Source: Cryptomeria japonica
Lineage: Eukaryota > Streptophyta > Pinopsida > Cupressales > Cupressaceae
Length of the DNA stretch: 64,000 nucleotides
Reading direction: 5' to 3'
Assembly (NCBI RefSeq): GCF_030272615.1
Contig: NC_081412.1
Location: 690,438,083 to 690,502,082 of the forward strand
The notes beneath the pieces are model-generated. The model searched no databases. It had not been told where the DNA came from and was given only the letters and a program-made list of their open reading frames with translations. The position numbers and the translations under genes were made by a program. Positions 60,679 through 64,000 of this stretch are shown here, in pieces. Position 1 is the first letter of the stretch. Each line of letters opens with the position of its first letter.

Positions 60679-61610
60679 CTATCTGTCATCTCGGTAATCT
60701 CTCTTTTCAGTAGAATCTTTGTTACGACAGTTAGAAGCCATATGTCCTATCTTATCACAATTGAAACATTTCAAAGGTAGTTTTCCTTTATACTTACCTT
60801 TGCCTCTCAGTAACCTTCTGGCTAATAGTGCTTCAAGCTCTTCTTGCTTTCTGATTTTCTCATACAGTTTGTGTACTTCCTCCATGTTCTTGTGAAATAT
60901 TTCACTTGCTCCACTATGATCCCATTTATTGTAATTACTCATTCTATCATTGTAATCATAAGATTCACCAATATGAAAAGAACTAAATCCAGATTCAACT
61001 TTATTTACCGAAGACCCACTGTTATCAAAGTTACTTAACTCAAATGCATGTATCTTACCAATAGTAGCATCTAAAGAAACTAGCATATTGGGTACAAACC
61101 TTAATTCATTGATTGCAGAGACTCGGATTGCATAAGCTGGTAGAAGGGTTCTTAACAACTTACTTGTTATATCCTTTTCTTCAATAGTTCCACCTGCTCC
61201 TTTGATTTGATTGACAATCTCCTTTAGTTTTGTACTATACTAGGTTATGTTCTCACCTTCATTCATCCTCATAGATTCAAGTTGTCCTCTTAGACTGTCC
61301 ACCTTTTCTCTTTGAACATGTTCATCTCCACCATACACAGATATGAGCTTGTCCCACATTGCCTTTGCATCATTGCAGCCTTCTAGATCATTAAACTCTG
61401 AGTCAGTCAATGTAGATGTTATTTCAATCATTGCTTGGATATGTTCTTGCTTTGCCTTTATCTATTCCATTGTCAATAGATAGGTTCTCGGTGTAATGAA
61501 ATTATTCTCTAGATAATATACAACATATTCTCCAACTCCTGATAGGTGCAACTTCATCCTTTTCTGCCATGTAGAGAAACTTGACTTGTTCAGCTTTGGT
61601 GCATCCCTCT
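60679..61610 (-). pseudogene. Copia E gag
   Basis: One minus-strand frame with stops near 61,467 and 61,237. It opens with a region like KSSFSTWQKRMKLHL (61,600), has the copia gag core DAKAMWDKLISVYGGDEHV, LPAYAIRVSAINEL, a basic stretch RRLLRGKGKYKGK and one intact knuckle CFNCDKIGHMASNC near 60,760, and ends at 60,679. It lies between primer site and protease as in other copia elements. Confidence 0.88.
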
Positions 61611-61667
61611 TATACATCTATGGATCTTTGCCTCAAGTACCTTTAAACTTTTCTTTCAGAGTCCAAA

Positions 61668-61681
61668 GGTCTAATACCAAT
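61668..61681 (-). other. Primer binding site of copia E
   Basis: The minus strand reads ATTGGTATTAGACC, a decayed initiator-Met type site, right after the 5' LTR end CTATCA. Confidence 0.8.
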
Positions 61682-63145
61682 TGATAGTTCTGATACTTAA
61701 TGTTAAGTACAGATGCCAAGCTAATAAGATGAGAGGGGGGGGTCAATCATACAAACTTAATCTTCCATAAAAACAATAGATTCAACCTTGGTAAAATATA
61801 CTTCAGCAATATAACCAAAACTGCTAAACATGCAAACTCATAAGCGTATAAACATCATAACACTCATAACACCAGATTTAACGTGGAATCCCAAATAGAG
61901 AAAAACAACTATTGGATTTTGGACCCACTAAGAAATATACTCTTCTAGAGTATGCTCGGTTAAAAGCAAATCCTGTTAAAGATTACAAACACATTGCTAG
62001 ATGTGACCCAGTTAAGGGATTTCCCCCAGATTTGTTAGGATCTTCACCTTGTTAGAAGTGACCTTGTTAAAGGATTTCAAACACTCAATCAGAATGTCAC
62101 CTTGCTAGAGGGTTTTACAAATAAGACTATTAAGTCCACTCAGTTAAGAGATTTTCTGTCACTTTACAAAATAACAGTAATAAAAATCTATCTGCAACTT
62201 CACATCTAAAATTCTAAAGCAGATTCTTATTTTCTCAATACAATAGGAATTGTCTTGTCCATCTGCTGGGCTCTTTATTCTGTTACACAAACAAGTCTTC
62301 AAGCTTTTGTGCTCAGTAATCACTATGTAGCATCCCTGTGCATACACTTGCCCACATACATTGTTTATCATCAGTTCCTTATTTATAAACAATTCGCCAA
62401 CCGCTTAATCTCCTTGATCACATTTCCCATGATCAATCATAGTCATCAAATCTTCAAACTTGACTAGGTTTAATGTATCCTTCGATCTGAAAATGTTTTA
62501 CCCCACCTTGGAACTTGCATACATTTCTTGGAACTTGTGCTAGGGTATTGCAGTTCAATGTGAGTTGTAGATCTTCCTACCAATTTTGCTTTGCCATAGA
62601 TTCTTTAACAAACTTCATGCATGACATACCAATCATTTAATCAATTCCAGCTCATCAGCTTCCTTCATTAAATAATGCTTTTATTCATTCAATGCATTCT
62701 GTTATTACTTGATTGCAACTCAATAAATATTAAACTTCACTCAGTAGATATTCTGCTTTCATTAACCGATAGCGATAACCTTAGGGTTTACCGACTAGAT
62801 TCTTTGCTTAGTAACATAGTATAGTATTAACCTTACAATCAACAACATATGTAGGATATCAAAACAATCTAAACATCATGATCTCATCATTGTCTAACTT
62901 GGTAATAGTTGCCCATTGAATAACTTATTCCTCCCCTTATTCATCACATTCTTTCTGTGTCTTTTACCGACATCTTTATACTCATCAAATCATAGTTCTT
63001 AAGATATGGCAATATCATACTGAATTAGAAAATCAATTTCTTGACATCAATGACAAAATAATAATATTAAGACAGTAAACATCCTTAATCAGTTATATCC
63101 ATATTCATCAACAACCTTCTCAATATCCTTATTGAAATGCCAACA
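61682..63145 (-). repeat. 5' LTR of copia E
   Basis: 1,464 bp, aligned throughout with 55,584-57,062, differing by substitutions and a few small indels. Short reading frames inside it are fortuitous. Confidence 0.9.
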
Positions 63146-63201
63146 ATCTCCCTTATCTGTTATAATGCCAACAATCTCGCTTGTCTATTATAATGCCAAC
63201 A
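63136..63201 (-). repeat. 28-bp repeat units at the outer end of copia E
   Basis: On the plus strand AATGCCAACAATCTC begins units at 63,136 and 63,164, and a 10-bp part unit ends at 63,201. Read on the minus strand each unit is a G/A-rich stretch then TTGTTGGCATT, that is, a copy of the polypurine/LTR-start junction. Confidence 0.88.
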
Positions 63202-64000
63202 AGATCTATAGATTATACTGAAAGGATTTCAAGCATAGTACCTATGTCAAAGGAAGACAAATCTATCAGAGTTTGCACCGACTTCAAAGATCTTAACAAA
63301 GCTTGTCTAAAGGATGACTTTCCATTACCAAATATTGATATGATAATTGACTTGACTATTGGATATGAGATGTACTCACTAATGGATAGATTCTCCAACT
63401 ATAATCAGATCAAAATAGCTCCTAGAGATCAAGAAAAGGCATCTTTCACCTGTGCATGGGGAACATTTTGCTAGAACATCATGCCATTTGGGCTGAAGAA
63501 CACAGGAGCAACTTATCAAAGAGCAGTAACTACTATATTTCATGATATGAGGCATAAGAATATGGAGGATTATGTTGATGACACCTTAGTGAAGACTATG
63601 AAGAGATCCACGCATATTCATAAGCTAGGTCCTATACTAGACAGAATGGAAAAGATTAAACTCTGGTTAAATCCAAAGAAGTGTGCATTTGGAGTAACAT
63701 CTGGTAAACTAATTGGCTACATCATTTCAAAGAAGGGAATTGAGGTTGATCCTGAGAAGGTCCAAGCCATAATGGAAATTCCACCTCCGAAGAACATCAG
63801 TCAAATGAGAAGTCTACAGGGACATCTCCAATCCATCAGACGCTTCATTTCTCAGCTAGCAGACAAAGCTCAACCTTTCACAAAAGTATTGAGGAAAGGA
63901 ATAATATACAATTGGGATCAAGAATGTGAACAACACCTTTAGAAGATAAAAGAGTACCTTTCTAATCCACCAATATTGATGTCGCCCATTCAGGGTAAAC
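63202..64000 (+). pseudogene. Gypsy F reverse transcriptase, main part
   Basis: It continues from 55,581: SIDYTERISSIVPMSKED, RVCTDFKDLNKACLKDDFPL, YSLMDRFSNYNQIKIAP, WGTFC, stop at 63,472-63,474, IMPFGLKNTGATYQRAVTTI, the catalytic YVDD at about 63,571-63,582, then the thumb (LNPKKCAFGV, GIEVDPEKVQAIMEIPPP) and connection region. A TAG at 63,940-63,942 is followed by more in-frame pol code to the window edge. RNase H and integrase should follow outside. Confidence 0.9.

Larger units (their letters stand above)
55584..63201 (-). mobile_element. Copia E: Ty1/copia element inserted in gypsy F RT
   Basis: LTRs at 55,584-57,062 (3') and 61,682-63,145 (5'), primer site at 61,668-61,681, gag, protease, integrase, RT and RNase H in copia order on the minus strand. 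Removing the element joins GFIR to SIDYTE in the gypsy F RT. The duplication is imperfect (AGAGA at 55,579-55,583, AGATC at 63,202-63,206). The 5' LTR has 56 additional bp at its outer end. Every gene has stops. Confidence 0.92.
47550..64000 (+). mobile_element. Gypsy F: Ty3/gypsy element, runs off the right edge
   Basis: 5' LTR (47,550-48,695), primer site, a 2.1-kb leader, gag, protease, a G-patch-containing region and RT, with copia E inserted inside the RT (55,584-63,201). Left duplication candidate: ATATC (47,545-47,549). The gag core pattern (PKLDKYDGTSDPQDHVREF, WFSSLPKG), the C-C-H...G-H...C knuckle and YVDD in RT fit the non-chromovirus gypsy branch (Tat/Athila-like); there is no chromodomain in view. 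The RNase H, integrase and 3' LTR lie beyond 64,000. Confidence 0.88.

Noticed and set aside
63146-63201. Right boundary of copia E at 63,145 with ATCTC as duplication
   Set aside because: The RT frame of gypsy F resumes only at 63,202 (GFIR-SIDYTE), so the additional 56 bp belong to the inserted DNA.

Overview
The window is non-genic repeat DNA from a land plant with a large, retrotransposon-rich genome. The reasons are densely nested Ty3/gypsy and Ty1/copia LTR elements, initiator-Met-tRNA primer sites (TGGTATCAGAGC type), a chromodomain gypsy element, a LINE tail with a plant-type RNase H, and no convincing host exon. A conifer or other gymnosperm is a plausible guess from the deep nesting and AT-rich decay, but the sequence alone does not fix the species. 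I see no tRNA, rRNA or CRISPR locus. Every coding region carries stops or frameshifts, so I annotate pseudogenes.

Left part (1-19.5 kb). A minus-strand gypsy gag gene (1-56 plus 8104-8419) is split by element 1 (57-8098). Element 1 is complete, with 787-bp LTRs and a perfect TATCC duplication. It carries gag but no pol; instead it has a long accessory ORF (aORF) of unknown function, itself split by a 1.46-kb solo LTR with perfect GATAC duplications. Next is a gypsy reverse transcriptase fragment (12.2-12.5 and 19.26-19.42 kb) split by a chromovirus (12,550-19,254). That chromovirus ends in an additional inverted LTR, yet the whole unit is bounded by ATTAT/ATTAT and the split RT reads through at the duplication.

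Middle part (19.5-29.4 kb). There is a 3.9-kb LTR-like block with a palindromic GCTACC/GGTAGC array, an AT-rich stretch, a 5'-truncated LINE-like copy with RNase H, and unclassified repeats.

Right part (29.4-64 kb). This is a nest on the Russian-doll plan. Element A (aORF family, minus) is interrupted by copia C (minus). C is interrupted by element B (aORF family, minus). B is interrupted by gypsy F (plus, gag-PR-G-patch-RT, running off the window). F is interrupted by copia E (minus, both LTRs). The LTR of C also holds inserts, including a 1.26-kb LTR flanked by direct repeats of 247-291 bp instead of 5 bp.

The most novel items are: (i) the gag+aORF, pol-less family, present as three diverged copies that share LTR modules and polypurine tract with a pol-bearing copia element; (ii) the chromovirus integrated with U3 ends at both termini; (iii) the very long flanking duplication around the 35.3-36.5 kb LTR; and (iv) the repeated polypurine/LTR-start unit at the outer end of copia E.
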